Below the pieces are notes generated by a model. That model was not told the origin of the DNA and made no database searches. It saw only the letters and a list, made by a program, of their open reading frames with translations. Both the position numbers and the translations under genes were made by a program. From Pseudoalteromonas byunsanensis (GTDB taxonomy: Bacteria; Pseudomonadota; Gammaproteobacteria; Enterobacterales; Alteromonadaceae), in NCBI RefSeq assembly GCF_001854475.1, contig NZ_MNAN01000028.1, positions 336,089 through 400,088 on the forward strand: DNA of 64,000 nucleotides, read 5' to 3'. Every line of letters starts with the position of its first letter. Position 1 is the stretch's first letter. Shown one piece after another: positions 55,101 to 61,911 of the stretch.

Positions 55101-56240
55101 GTGTTGTTGTCTCGCCGTCAAACCAGCGCTGAAGTGGAACAGAAAATATCACAGTGGAATCGCTCTGGTGCGTCTGTTTGCACGGTGCAGTGTGACATAA
55201 CTAATTTTGCCAGTGTAGAACAAGCGTATCAGTTTGTTGAGACTACTATTGCGCCAGTAGATGGTATTTTCAATTGTGCGGGCGTTTTGTCTGATGGATT
55301 GATTGATAGTCAACCGTGGTCAGCTTTTGTAAGTGTGTTGGATGCAAAAGTCGCGGGAAGTTGGAATCTCCATAAAGTAAGTTTACATAAGCCACTTAAC
55401 TGGTTTGTTTTGTTCTCCTCTATTGCGACCGTATTTGGTTCTACGGGGCAAGCGAACTATGCCGCAGCAAACGCATTTTTAGATGCGCTCGCATATCAGC
55501 GTAAAGCACTAGGATTGAGTGGTTTAAGTATTAACTGGGGCCCTTGGGCTGGGGCTGGTATGGCCGCAGGTTCTTCAGCTCAAGCAAAGTTTGAACGTGC
55601 TCAGGGCCTTGGCTTCTTGGTACCAGAAGATGCATTTGAATTAATGATGCAACTACAGCGACATAACATGGCAGGTAACCCCCTAAGTGCAAACTATGCA
55701 GTCGTGGATGTAGATTGGAGTCTAATTCTAGGTATGTTGCCAAGCAGTACACAAGAGCATTTTTTTAGTCATATGCGAACACATGTGAATATATCAACAG
55801 GTGCGGGTGAGGGTTTAGATATAGATGAATTTAAACAGCAATTAGCATCGACAGCAGCACAAGAGCGCCTTGAGTTCATACAACACAAAATGAATGAAGT
55901 TATTGGCAAATTGATGGCCTTAGACAAAGACGATGTGATTAATCCTACAGAGCCGCTTCTGAATATTGGCTTTGATTCTTTGATGGCATTGGAGCTGAGA
56001 AACTCTGTCAGCAAATTGGTTGCACAAAAGTTACCAGCCACATTGCTTTTCGACTATCCAACTATTGCAACCATTAGTGCGTTTATTTTAGAGAAAATGT
56101 ATCCACAAGAGCATATTGAGCAAGAGTCTCAACCTCAGGTTGATAGTGTGGAATGTGCAAAGCAGCGTGAAGCAGAACTTGAACTAGAAGCTATGAGCGA
56201 CAGTGAGCTGGCAAAAATGCTTGCTGATGAATTGATGTAA
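46131..56240 (+). CDS. Bimodular type I PKS: KS-AT-KR-ACP / KS-AT-DH-KR-ACP
   Basis: The protein has 3369 residues. An N-terminal coiled docking helix (1-34) precedes module 1: KS about 36-460 (active C212 in DTSCSSS), AT about 570-870 (S669 in AHSVGEYA), KR about 1161-1340 with intact S-Y-N (SLAATFG, AAYGMAN), ACP with S1482 (GFDSLMAV). Module 2: KS from about 1543 (C1712 in DTACSSS), AT with S2159 (GHSVGEYA), DH about 2450-2680 with H2469 and D2639/Q2643, KR from 2964, ACP with S3283. The DH motif reads HxxxNxxxxP instead of HxxxGxxxxP. Both KRs carry LxD motifs (VLEDR, VLSDG), suggesting B-type stereochemistry. No ER and no TE. The C-terminal tail (ELEAMSDSELAKMLADELM) looks like a docking element for PKS2. 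It is expected to add two C2 units, leaving a hydroxyl and then a double bond (inference). Confidence 0.96.
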   Translation: MSTANKNKQEQINSLLEASYNEIQGLRAEIKEMKRHEPVAVVGAACRFPDGCNSPEQYWEYLLQNKCSVREMTNERWNADKFYDASGEQPATIYTKHISMVEQADMFDASLFNLSEPEIELMDPQQRMLLMVCHEALEHAGVERESAQGKENKTGVFIGCSTNDYARLTLSHETDEHIDGYACLGSAPSLAAGRISYLMDFHGPAVALDTSCSSSLLAVHLACESIRRGESNTALAGGVNLILTPEVSIGLSKLQALSKTGLCKTFDADADGYVRGEGCGVVVLKSLRQAQADGDEIYAVIEGSAVNHDGASNGLTAPNGAMQEKVIEQALENANVQASDIHYVETHGTGTSLGDPIEVNSLGKALRNTDPETPLLLGSVKANIGHLEAAAGIASLIKMVMSHKTQTIAPQVHFEQPNPYISWQKYQLEIPNQMQRWDLAENKKYGAISAFGLSGTNVHMITSAYHDGNSEFETEEREKLSEQPDTLVFCAGSKDALYETAKRWIAFLNLSTDSLQEICANSRAKRVHQAARVVFYVSSIKQLITELEGFIAGRTSEQCFHNLDALQPSNDQVAFLFSGQGSQYLGMGKQLYQKNTVFTDALNTCADLFLQETGKSLLDILWHNTDSENQQDLIDNTEFTQPAIFCIEIALCVYWQSKGLRPSVVLAHSVGEYAAACITGVMSIEHALKLIIKRAQLMATLCQPGSMLSISESQQYVEQLLASFDDKTLALAAINGEKSCVVAGTHEAIDACKQILVSKGVKHTQLKVSHAFHSPMMQPMLARFRQEVEAVQLKAPQVPFISSVTGLLESDLFATADYWVEQIVQPVQFYKALQSLNQCEERNTLEIGGGSTLTGLLSMTIDVNSWQMLLSLHKKHDDTVLLQSTLTSMYLRKLLPAKALAEREPFKQINLPVSAPTLKRYWCDYDPKHYLHGAKASSAYQALNTPQVCVVEYELIAQTQQLLKSHSDEKWLLISDEHTLLTQLSAEYSECVDTLNIQFLLSEQTLSMIELDNRYDGVLILPCAHATYAQEALVYSFTILNLVNTLISKSRVNKGASFIYCQREQSTVATANVEMTLHHCVTSLFRTLRLEQTQYNFVSVVLASSEHDDYQPLMAMALSGHLKSLNENELRILDSQLYRPKLKHVELASTTPHHEFSQQDCYLISGGLGALGLVIAQHLAKSGVGRLILLSRRTQWPQETQEKLDKIRQLGACVEVLSIDVCDYGALYDALNTQSGDPVNLTGIIHCAGVLEDRLSQDIDEAAFMRVQRAKVVGAYNLHQLSLEHPVKQFVLFGSLAATFGNIGQAAYGMANGFLHDLSNFRRTNSLPSVAIAWGPWAEQGMAEDALVAKAMDSVGIELLAVADALAVFDRCLRHNDQDLIVMQLRLAQLNDAMQVMPFPSYVKQYVSRCLQEQKNTPNESLSQSNDEVESEFVARLSGLNEVERQADAMRFIREKIAYASGNKDVFDYPKDQSLVDIGFDSLMAVQLRNTLAKSTQLSLPVSLLYDYPNIDSLAQYILSQSFVESEATQMHQDVHQSQENEDIAVIGMGCRFPGGIDSPQGFWRVLSEGWDAVSEIGNARWDCEYFFDEDPDAPGKMYSKWGGLLNKVDEFDNRFFGISYQEAMMMDPQQRLLLEVSWQTLEHANILPNQIGDSGVFVGCGPNEYTHILKTQGVESTNAYFGTGNSISVTAGRLAYYLGWQGPAMAIDTACSSSLVSINLACDSLRKGDCSMALAGGVNLTLSPQTNVALSKARMLSPSGRCKTFDNSADGYVRSEGCALVLLKTLSQAQKDGDNILAVIKGGAINHDGRSQGLTAPNGPSQERVIKKALARAGCEASAIQYVEAHGTGTPLGDPIEMRTIENVYGVERDTDVFVGAVKSNIGHTEAAAGVASLQKVILMMHHGQIVKNLHVDTLNEHFSEAVKSERGPVRIARENMPWEVSSQQGDTTKRAAVSSFGFSGTNAHLILEAYTAQNPEPNLGEDVVYPSYVLPVTGKNKAALQNQIEQYQAFLAGYEPSLTELCYTASTKREHFAHRTAFVATDLADLRQQLSTTDDYPDVHTKANKLAFMFTGQGSQYVGMGQELAQYANEFKRVLTECDALMHQYLGCSILSVMWEELDSKVNDTYYTQPALFALEYALAKQWVAWGVEPNVVCGHSVGEYAAACLAGVMSLPDAVKVICARSRLMVELCQAGSMLAVFADKESVQAYINTLDAAYSQDLSVAAVNGEKNIIVSGSSASVAQLEMQLAQLNVNARSLVVSHAFHSTLMKPMLASFYEVVNSVSLNKPTIPFVSTVTGEQISNEITDPQYWVTHVEQAVLYADALDTLAQLSVDTYLEIGPANQLMGMAKRHLDNDSINFCVSLKRNNEWQAVLSSVAALFSMGKNINWTDFYANHCTLKAVMLPTYPFQRTRIWPKTAENILYPTLESSGPKSGSSNPLGSTTELANGDVAYINTASANTPFEIEDHQLYNTVVLPGASHLAMSALIAKDRNYGFGYEIRNVLFPNAMVFGEQQHKDVQYVLSTQTTAQSSLTAYSKPSDNKAKWTQHYSAELIPNPEQSAGNRSIEFDLVSWQTELGEMISGEHFYREMDAAGYQLTGGFRWIEQIWRKPGKALTRLRAPHSDAEKSYLIYPGLMDAFFQSTAAASPDATFKLSDTTDIYIPMAVDAMSICAEITSAVWCYIEMLQADEIAAQQETFSHRIWVFNDEGRVLLWFDALRSKKAPKSVLLEAIKPPLSKLAYDIQWQEQTLRNDFSTHSTTLPKSVLCLAYDYYPVLADSLTERGIEHHWLVLDESCIDIQTALVDEQAIRSKLEAIIASHKVHTVLNLLSHEITSRCDHDLSKAQTCMLQPTLLTQQTFVKHLQEPDWIFTAFASEQAPIAALFQGFARVLRNEFNGTQIKLLDFDQGNVEAASNNIVNEIVSADSIEDVRYIQNRRYTAKLMPSVLDTVAQTQQRFDETRSYIIAGGLGAIGLGLTQHLIDNGAKYVVLLSRRQTSAEVEQKISQWNRSGASVCTVQCDITNFASVEQAYQFVETTIAPVDGIFNCAGVLSDGLIDSQPWSAFVSVLDAKVAGSWNLHKVSLHKPLNWFVLFSSIATVFGSTGQANYAAANAFLDALAYQRKALGLSGLSINWGPWAGAGMAAGSSAQAKFERAQGLGFLVPEDAFELMMQLQRHNMAGNPLSANYAVVDVDWSLILGMLPSSTQEHFFSHMRTHVNISTGAGEGLDIDEFKQQLASTAAQERLEFIQHKMNEVIGKLMALDKDDVINPTEPLLNIGFDSLMALELRNSVSKLVAQKLPATLLFDYPTIATISAFILEKMYPQEHIEQESQPQVDSVECAKQREAELELEAMSDSELAKMLADELM

Positions 56241-56253
56241 AGGGAGTACGGTT

Positions 56254-59200
56254 GTGACCAATAAAGATCAGACGCGGCAACTGATGGAAAACGCTTTAAC
56301 CAAGATAAGAAGCTTAAATTCGGAGTTAACTAACTTGAAGTCTGAACCTATTGCGATTGTAGGAATAGGCTGTCGATTTCCAGAGGGTGCAAATGATGTT
56401 GAGTTATTTTGGCAAGGATTAGTAGAGGGTAAAAACAGTGTTGTAGATATGAAGAAACAGCGCTGGGATCACGATAAATTTTTCGACAAGAATGGTCCAA
56501 AAAAAGGTAAAACATATTCACCCAAAGCTGGTTTGTTAGATGAAATTCTGCGCTTTGACGCTGAACTGTTTAAAACAACAGCTCATGAAGCAGAGTGTAT
56601 GGACCCGCAGCAGAGGCAGCTATTAGAGGTTAGTTGGGCTGCTTTGGAGAACGCCGGAATGCCAATTGAGAGTATTCGAGGTGCAAATGCGGGCGTATTT
56701 GTAGGTGTGATGAACAAAGATCATTCAGATCTTATGGTTAATCAACTGAGTAACGACCAGATATTGGCGCAAATGAATACCGGCAATCACGAAAGTGTTT
56801 TATCGGGTCGTCTATCCTATTTTTTCGACTTTAAAGGACCTAGCTTGACGTTGAATACAGCATGTTCGTCTTCTTTGTTAACTGTGCATTTAGCGTGTCA
56901 AAGTTTACGTAGTAGAGAGTGTGATTTTGCGATTGCTGGTGGATGTAATCTATTGCTATCACCAACATCAACAATTGCACAGTCTCAGGCAAGAATGCAT
57001 TCAACATCGGGTTATTGTAAAACATTTGATGCCAGTGCTGACGGATATGTGCGTTCTGAAGGGGTTGGAATGGTTGTGCTCAAGCGACTATCTCAGGCTC
57101 AGCAGGATGGAGATTTCATTTATTGTGTTATCAAAGGTAGTGCGACTAATCAAGATGGGTTAAGTCAAGGTATTAGTGCACCAAACGGACCTTCTCAAGA
57201 GCGAGTAATGCGCACAGCGCTAAATAATGCTGGGATGCTAGCTAAAGATGTCGGTTATGTTGAGTCACATGGGACGGGGACTAAGCTGGGAGACCCAATT
57301 GAAGCTCGTTCGTTGGGCTGCGTGTATGGACGCGCAGCAGGTCGCGAACAACCGCTCATTGTAGGGGCTCTAAAAAGTAACATTGGGCATGCTGAATCAG
57401 CAGCGGGTGTTGCCAGTTTGATTAAAACTGCGAAAGTACTGCAAACTGGTGTGATCCCAGCCAACCTTCATTGCACAGAGGTTAATCCTCATATTGATTT
57501 GCAACATGAAAATTTAGCACCGAGTCAAAAGTTACAAACTTGGCAAACAGCCCCGCGCTCAACACGCGTTGCAGCGGTAAGCTCATTTGGTTTTAGTGGC
57601 ACAAATGTACATATGATACTGGCGCAATATGACGGTGATAAAGAGCAAGCACAAGTTGAGGAGGCTAGTTCAAACTCGGTGCAATACCACTATCACGTAC
57701 TGAGAATATCGGCGCAATCGCAAGCGGCCTTACGAGAAAATATCGAACGAGCAAAATCAGTTTTGGCCAACTGTTCACAAGATATGGTCGCAAATATTTG
57801 TTATAGCTACAACATAGGCCGTAGTGACTTTGAGCACAGTATACTTGTGCATGGAGCTAACAAGGAACAGCTGTCAAAAGCCTTAGATAGTGAGCTACAA
57901 AGCTATCAGCACAGCGTAAAAAAAGCATTAACGAAGGCAAATGTACACTTTGGTCAAATATTTGAGCATGAGTTACGCACTTGCAAGCAGTTTTATCGCA
58001 CCAGTGCAGCATTTAGAAACGCCTATGATGAGTTGAGTCAAGCATTGCAGTCTCGCTCTGAGCTCAATGAAGCATTGCTTCGTGGTGAGCTATATGCTCA
58101 TGCGAGTGAACAAGAGATATCCCAACATGCCATTTTGTGTCAGTACGCTTTATTTACTATGTGGTCTCAGTTGGGGTTTAGCCCAGACATGGTCAGTTCC
58201 GAGCTAGAAAATGACGAGTTTGTTCTCGCTATAATTAACAATGTGGGTGTATCTGAACTGGCAAATATACTATCGAGTGCACCGTCAATTACGAGTAAGT
58301 ACTCATCCACAGTGCGCACTTTTACAAGGCACGGTGATAGTGATTTTAAGCTGGCAGCATCTGATATTAATACGATGGCGGTGTTACAAGAAAAAATGAA
58401 CGCTAAGCGTTTAGTGATTCTAGGTAGTGCGGGATTATTGCTACCAAACGTGTTTGACAATAGCTTAGTTTTTTCTGGCTTCATAGAAAGTGACGATTAT
58501 ACGCCCTGGCCTGAAATAGCAGCTCAGTATTCAAGTGCCTATGCACAGGGTTATCGAATGCAATTACACGGTTGGTACTATGGTAAACAGGTGAGCAAAA
58601 TACCTGTACCGAGTTACGCTTTTCAAGGTGAGCGGTACTGGTTTGAATTGTTAGAACCGTCTAAAAGTGGGCCAAGTAGTACACGAGTCGAGATACCCAC
58701 AGCGCAGCAAGTAGACCATAATTCGGCAGGTGAATTCACACTGCATCAGATAGCATTGCTTGCGAAAACAACCGCAGAGAAAGTAGATGTAAATGCAACT
58801 CTGATGAGTGATATGGGGTTCGACTCCTTGATGGTAGTAGATCTGAGAGAAGCCTTGATGAAACGCTATCCTACCTTGGCGGATATTCCTTATGAGATGC
58901 TCTATGATTCACCCATCAGCAGTTTACAAACATATATGGACAACAGTGTTGATGAAAGCAGCGCGGTAGAATCTGAACTCTCGGATCAGGATGAGCTATC
59001 TGCAGCTGTAAAGTGGCTGGGAACTTGGCAGCCTGAGCATGTTCAGATTGATCAGAAGCTAGTTCACAAGCATGAAAAACATAATGTTCTAATCGCAGAA
59101 ATGTCTCGTATAGATGATAGCGATTGGTATGCTTCACAGCTGTATCATGACCCACAGCACCCGTTTTTCTACGAACACCCTCAAGACCATATCCCCGGTT

Positions 59201-59508
59201 TGTATCTTATTGAAGCTGTTCGCCAATTTGGTTTAGCAAGTGCGCATTGCTTTCACAATGTACCACTGAAACACCCATTTGTGCTTGACGATATGCAGAT
59301 CAATTTCTCGCATTTTGCAGAGCAACATGCGCCTGTATTTATGTTGGCCAAATTTACCGACAAATTACTCGTAGATGGTGTTTTACATCGAATGAATAGC
59401 ACCTGCTACTTAGTACAGCATGGGCGAGTCATTGGTAATGTCAGTGGTAGAGGGCTGATCATGAACAAAGACAAATACAGTGCGATACGCGAATTGGCTG
59501 AAGCCTAG
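56254..59508 (+). CDS. PKS: KS-inactive AT-ACP-AfsA-like hotdog
   Basis: The protein has 1084 residues, with a GTG start behind GGGAG and an N-terminal coiled docking helix. KS spans about 31-455 with an intact triad C204 (NTACSSS), H339 (ESHGTGT) and H379 (NIGHAES). Residues about 565-800 occupy the AT position and keep the post-AT linker (PSYAFQGERYW), but GQGSQ is missing and the GHSxG serine motif is replaced by SSELEND, so the AT is dead. The ACP carries S858 (GFDSLMVV). Residues about 930-1075 match the AfsA hotdog family: VHKHEKHNVLI, HPFFYEHPQDHIPG, YLIEAVRQFGLASAH, LDDMQINF. With no KR, the module yields a beta-ketoacyl-ACP, the AfsA substrate class. Malonyl must come from another AT. 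There is no thioesterase; AfsA is the likely release domain. Confidence 0.9.
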   Translation: MTNKDQTRQLMENALTKIRSLNSELTNLKSEPIAIVGIGCRFPEGANDVELFWQGLVEGKNSVVDMKKQRWDHDKFFDKNGPKKGKTYSPKAGLLDEILRFDAELFKTTAHEAECMDPQQRQLLEVSWAALENAGMPIESIRGANAGVFVGVMNKDHSDLMVNQLSNDQILAQMNTGNHESVLSGRLSYFFDFKGPSLTLNTACSSSLLTVHLACQSLRSRECDFAIAGGCNLLLSPTSTIAQSQARMHSTSGYCKTFDASADGYVRSEGVGMVVLKRLSQAQQDGDFIYCVIKGSATNQDGLSQGISAPNGPSQERVMRTALNNAGMLAKDVGYVESHGTGTKLGDPIEARSLGCVYGRAAGREQPLIVGALKSNIGHAESAAGVASLIKTAKVLQTGVIPANLHCTEVNPHIDLQHENLAPSQKLQTWQTAPRSTRVAAVSSFGFSGTNVHMILAQYDGDKEQAQVEEASSNSVQYHYHVLRISAQSQAALRENIERAKSVLANCSQDMVANICYSYNIGRSDFEHSILVHGANKEQLSKALDSELQSYQHSVKKALTKANVHFGQIFEHELRTCKQFYRTSAAFRNAYDELSQALQSRSELNEALLRGELYAHASEQEISQHAILCQYALFTMWSQLGFSPDMVSSELENDEFVLAIINNVGVSELANILSSAPSITSKYSSTVRTFTRHGDSDFKLAASDINTMAVLQEKMNAKRLVILGSAGLLLPNVFDNSLVFSGFIESDDYTPWPEIAAQYSSAYAQGYRMQLHGWYYGKQVSKIPVPSYAFQGERYWFELLEPSKSGPSSTRVEIPTAQQVDHNSAGEFTLHQIALLAKTTAEKVDVNATLMSDMGFDSLMVVDLREALMKRYPTLADIPYEMLYDSPISSLQTYMDNSVDESSAVESELSDQDELSAAVKWLGTWQPEHVQIDQKLVHKHEKHNVLIAEMSRIDDSDWYASQLYHDPQHPFFYEHPQDHIPGLYLIEAVRQFGLASAHCFHNVPLKHPFVLDDMQINFSHFAEQHAPVFMLAKFTDKLLVDGVLHRMNSTCYLVQHGRVIGNVSGRGLIMNKDKYSAIRELAEA

Positions 59509-59547
59509 TTGCGTGCGATTAGATTTTTAATTTTGTAGGAAAAAATC

Positions 59548-60159
59548 ATGACAATACAAGCGCAGAGCAAAGAAGTTGTAGCGGTATTCGACTTTGATAA
59601 AACACTCACCGACAGGCATACATTTTGGCGATATTTGGTGAGTTTGGTTGGGCCGATTAAGTTTTGGCTCGTGGCTATCACGTTAGTGCCCACTGCTATT
59701 CGTTTGTGGCGAAAAAAAATAGCCTTGATGGACGCGCGTGAAGTGATGATCCGCCGCTGTATGACGGGGGTTTCTTCGAAAAACTATTTTGAAAAAGGGC
59801 AAGTCTTTGCTCAAGGCGCTATAGACCCGTGGATAAGACCCGAAGCTCTGGCGAAATTACGTTGGCATCAAGAAAACAATCATAAATGTATCTTAATTTC
59901 GAATGCCGCGGAGTCATACATCGAGCCTTGGTCGAGGAAAATGGGTTTTTGCGCATATAGCGGCTCACGATTTGAATTGTCTGGAGACAAACTTACGGGG
60001 CAGCTCATTGGTGATCATTGCCAAGGTCCTGAGAAAGTTGTTCGGCTTCAACAGATTTTGGGTCCACTCGAGAGGTATGAAATTTATGCCTACGGCGATA
60101 GCAGCGGTGACAAAGAACTACTTGAGGTAGCTGATCATCCTCATTACAGATGTTTCTAA
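59548..60159 (+). CDS. HAD-IB family phosphatase (SerB-like)
   Basis: Haloacid-dehalogenase hydrolase of 203 residues. Motif I is FDFDKTLTD (nucleophile Asp15, acid Asp17), motif II is the Ser in LISNA, motif III the Lys in GPEKVV, motif IV YGDSSGDKELL. A hydrophobic segment around 35-55 forms the cap and may touch the membrane. All catalytic residues are present. It follows the AfsA-bearing PKS by 39 bp with an AGGA site, so it probably dephosphorylates a pathway intermediate; A-factor-type synthesis also needs a phosphatase after AfsA. A role on an unrelated phosphoester cannot be excluded. Confidence 0.85.
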   Translation: MTIQAQSKEVVAVFDFDKTLTDRHTFWRYLVSLVGPIKFWLVAITLVPTAIRLWRKKIALMDAREVMIRRCMTGVSSKNYFEKGQVFAQGAIDPWIRPEALAKLRWHQENNHKCILISNAAESYIEPWSRKMGFCAYSGSRFELSGDKLTGQLIGDHCQGPEKVVRLQQILGPLERYEIYAYGDSSGDKELLEVADHPHYRCF

Positions 60160-60196
60160 TAAACAATCATTTAATTAATAGTTTTAAGGACGAAAA

Positions 60197-61879
60197 ATGA
60201 CTGAATTTAAATCTAATGACGAAGTCATTATCGTAGGTGCGGGTCCTGTAGGTCTAACCTCAGCAATTCAGCTACAACGGTTTGGCATTAAGCATCGCAT
60301 TATAGATAAAAGGCTTGAAAGACAGCCATTTTCAAAGGCCTTCGCAATTCACTCCAGAAGCTTGGAAGTGTTTGAAGACATGGGGGTTTTGGATGATATT
60401 CGTAACAAAGCACACTTTGTTGAAGGGATGCACATCTACAGTAACGGCAAGAGGCTAATCAATTATACATTTGATGTACTTGATATTCCGTATCAGCATG
60501 TTGCCAGCATCCCTCAAAATGTCTTAGAAGAGATATTACAACAGAAGTACGAGCAACTCGGTGGTACGGTGGAAGTAGGTGTTGAGCTTATTGACGTTAA
60601 GCAACAGGACAATAGTGTGGCCACCATATTTAAAAGTGCCGATAAGCAGGAGTCGGGCTATTTTGCCTACATGATAGCGGCAGATGGGATCAAAAGTGAA
60701 GTGAGAACTTTACTCGATATTCCATTTGTAGGGTCTGATTACAAAACTCCCTATATCATTGCTGATGGCAAACTCGACTGGCATGGAGATGACAAAATTG
60801 GTCATGTGTATGTAGCGGGGGGGGGCTATATTATGTTTTTCCCACTACCTAACGGGCTATGGCGTGTGGTTGTTGATGAATCAACGAATGCACTCACCCA
60901 AGAGCAGCTGACCCCAGAAGTAGTAAATAAGTATATACGTGATAAAAATATAGAGCACGCATCGTTTAGCGATCCCGTGTGGTTGTCTATTGCTCATTTT
61001 AAGCAGCGTTTAATCGATAATTACAACCAAAATAACATCTATTTTGCGGGTGACGCGTGTCATGTCCACAGTCCAATCGGTGGTCAAGGTCTCAATACGG
61101 GAATTCAAGATGCTTTCAATTTAAGTTGGAAGATAGCACATAGCTTACTATATGGAGCGTCACCCATACTGCTAGAAAGTTATAGCCGTGAAAGGCGGCC
61201 AGTAGCGCAAATGGTTCTTGATAGAACGAATCAACAAATGAAGCTTTTAAATATGGCGAATCCTGTGTTGAGAGTTCTTAGAGATCTGGTCGTCCCGCGT
61301 ATTGCAAGCACCCATAAGTTTAAAACGAATGTGGTTTCACAAGCTGCGGGATTTTTAGTTGATTATGGTGACTCGCAACTGACTATTGCTAATCAAGCCA
61401 GCAAACTGGTTGGTAAGCGAATGCCGGATTGTACTTTGAGCGATAGCTTAAGTGGTGCTTCAGAAAGGTTGTTTGATTTACTAACTGGCACACATTACAG
61501 CTTGTTGTTAATAACTAATGCTCTTTCAGATGATTGCGATGAGCTACTTCGAAGTACTCCTTACCTAACAGGCGACTTTTTAAAGGCATTTTTAATTAGC
61601 CAAAAACCTGCCTCTTTAGAGCATCAAAGCTCACATTCACGTCAATGCTATGAGCACTATGTTGATAGCACAGGCAAGCTGCAACGGCTCACATTATTAG
61701 GAGAAGAGTCTGCTTTGCTAGTCAGACCGGATGGCTATGTAGCGATTGAATGCTCTATACAAGATGCTATCAAGGTGTTCGATTATTTAGGTGCTTTGTA
61801 TAAAAAACAAACTTTTGAGGCACAGATAACATCCTCAGACACACCATCTTTTCAGCAAGATGCTGAGCCCTGTGTTTAA
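60197..61879 (+). CDS. FAD-dependent monooxygenase, PheA/TfdB-type
   Basis: Group A flavoprotein hydroxylase of 560 residues. It has the dinucleotide-binding GAGPVGLTSAIQL near residue 15, the DG motif region (IAADGIKSEVR), and the GD motif AGDACHVHSPIGGQGLNTGIQ near 284. The last 150 residues resemble the thioredoxin-like C-terminal domain of aromatic hydroxylases, ending LVRPDGYVAIE. Such enzymes hydroxylate aromatic or enol-type rings using NAD(P)H and O2; here it probably tailors the polyketide. AGGA precedes the ATG. Confidence 0.9.
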   Translation: MTEFKSNDEVIIVGAGPVGLTSAIQLQRFGIKHRIIDKRLERQPFSKAFAIHSRSLEVFEDMGVLDDIRNKAHFVEGMHIYSNGKRLINYTFDVLDIPYQHVASIPQNVLEEILQQKYEQLGGTVEVGVELIDVKQQDNSVATIFKSADKQESGYFAYMIAADGIKSEVRTLLDIPFVGSDYKTPYIIADGKLDWHGDDKIGHVYVAGGGYIMFFPLPNGLWRVVVDESTNALTQEQLTPEVVNKYIRDKNIEHASFSDPVWLSIAHFKQRLIDNYNQNNIYFAGDACHVHSPIGGQGLNTGIQDAFNLSWKIAHSLLYGASPILLESYSRERRPVAQMVLDRTNQQMKLLNMANPVLRVLRDLVVPRIASTHKFKTNVVSQAAGFLVDYGDSQLTIANQASKLVGKRMPDCTLSDSLSGASERLFDLLTGTHYSLLLITNALSDDCDELLRSTPYLTGDFLKAFLISQKPASLEHQSSHSRQCYEHYVDSTGKLQRLTLLGEESALLVRPDGYVAIECSIQDAIKVFDYLGALYKKQTFEAQITSSDTPSFQQDAEPCV

Positions 61880-61911
61880 GCTCAGGTTAATTGATTTTAC
61901 AGGTTAGTTAT

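Noticed and set aside
46131..59508. Trans-AT polyketide system, suggested by the AfsA ending and the AT-less behaviour of PKS2
   Set aside because: Two intact AT domains with GHSxG-type motifs are present in PKS1, and there is no separate AT gene in view, so this is a cis-AT line with one decayed AT.
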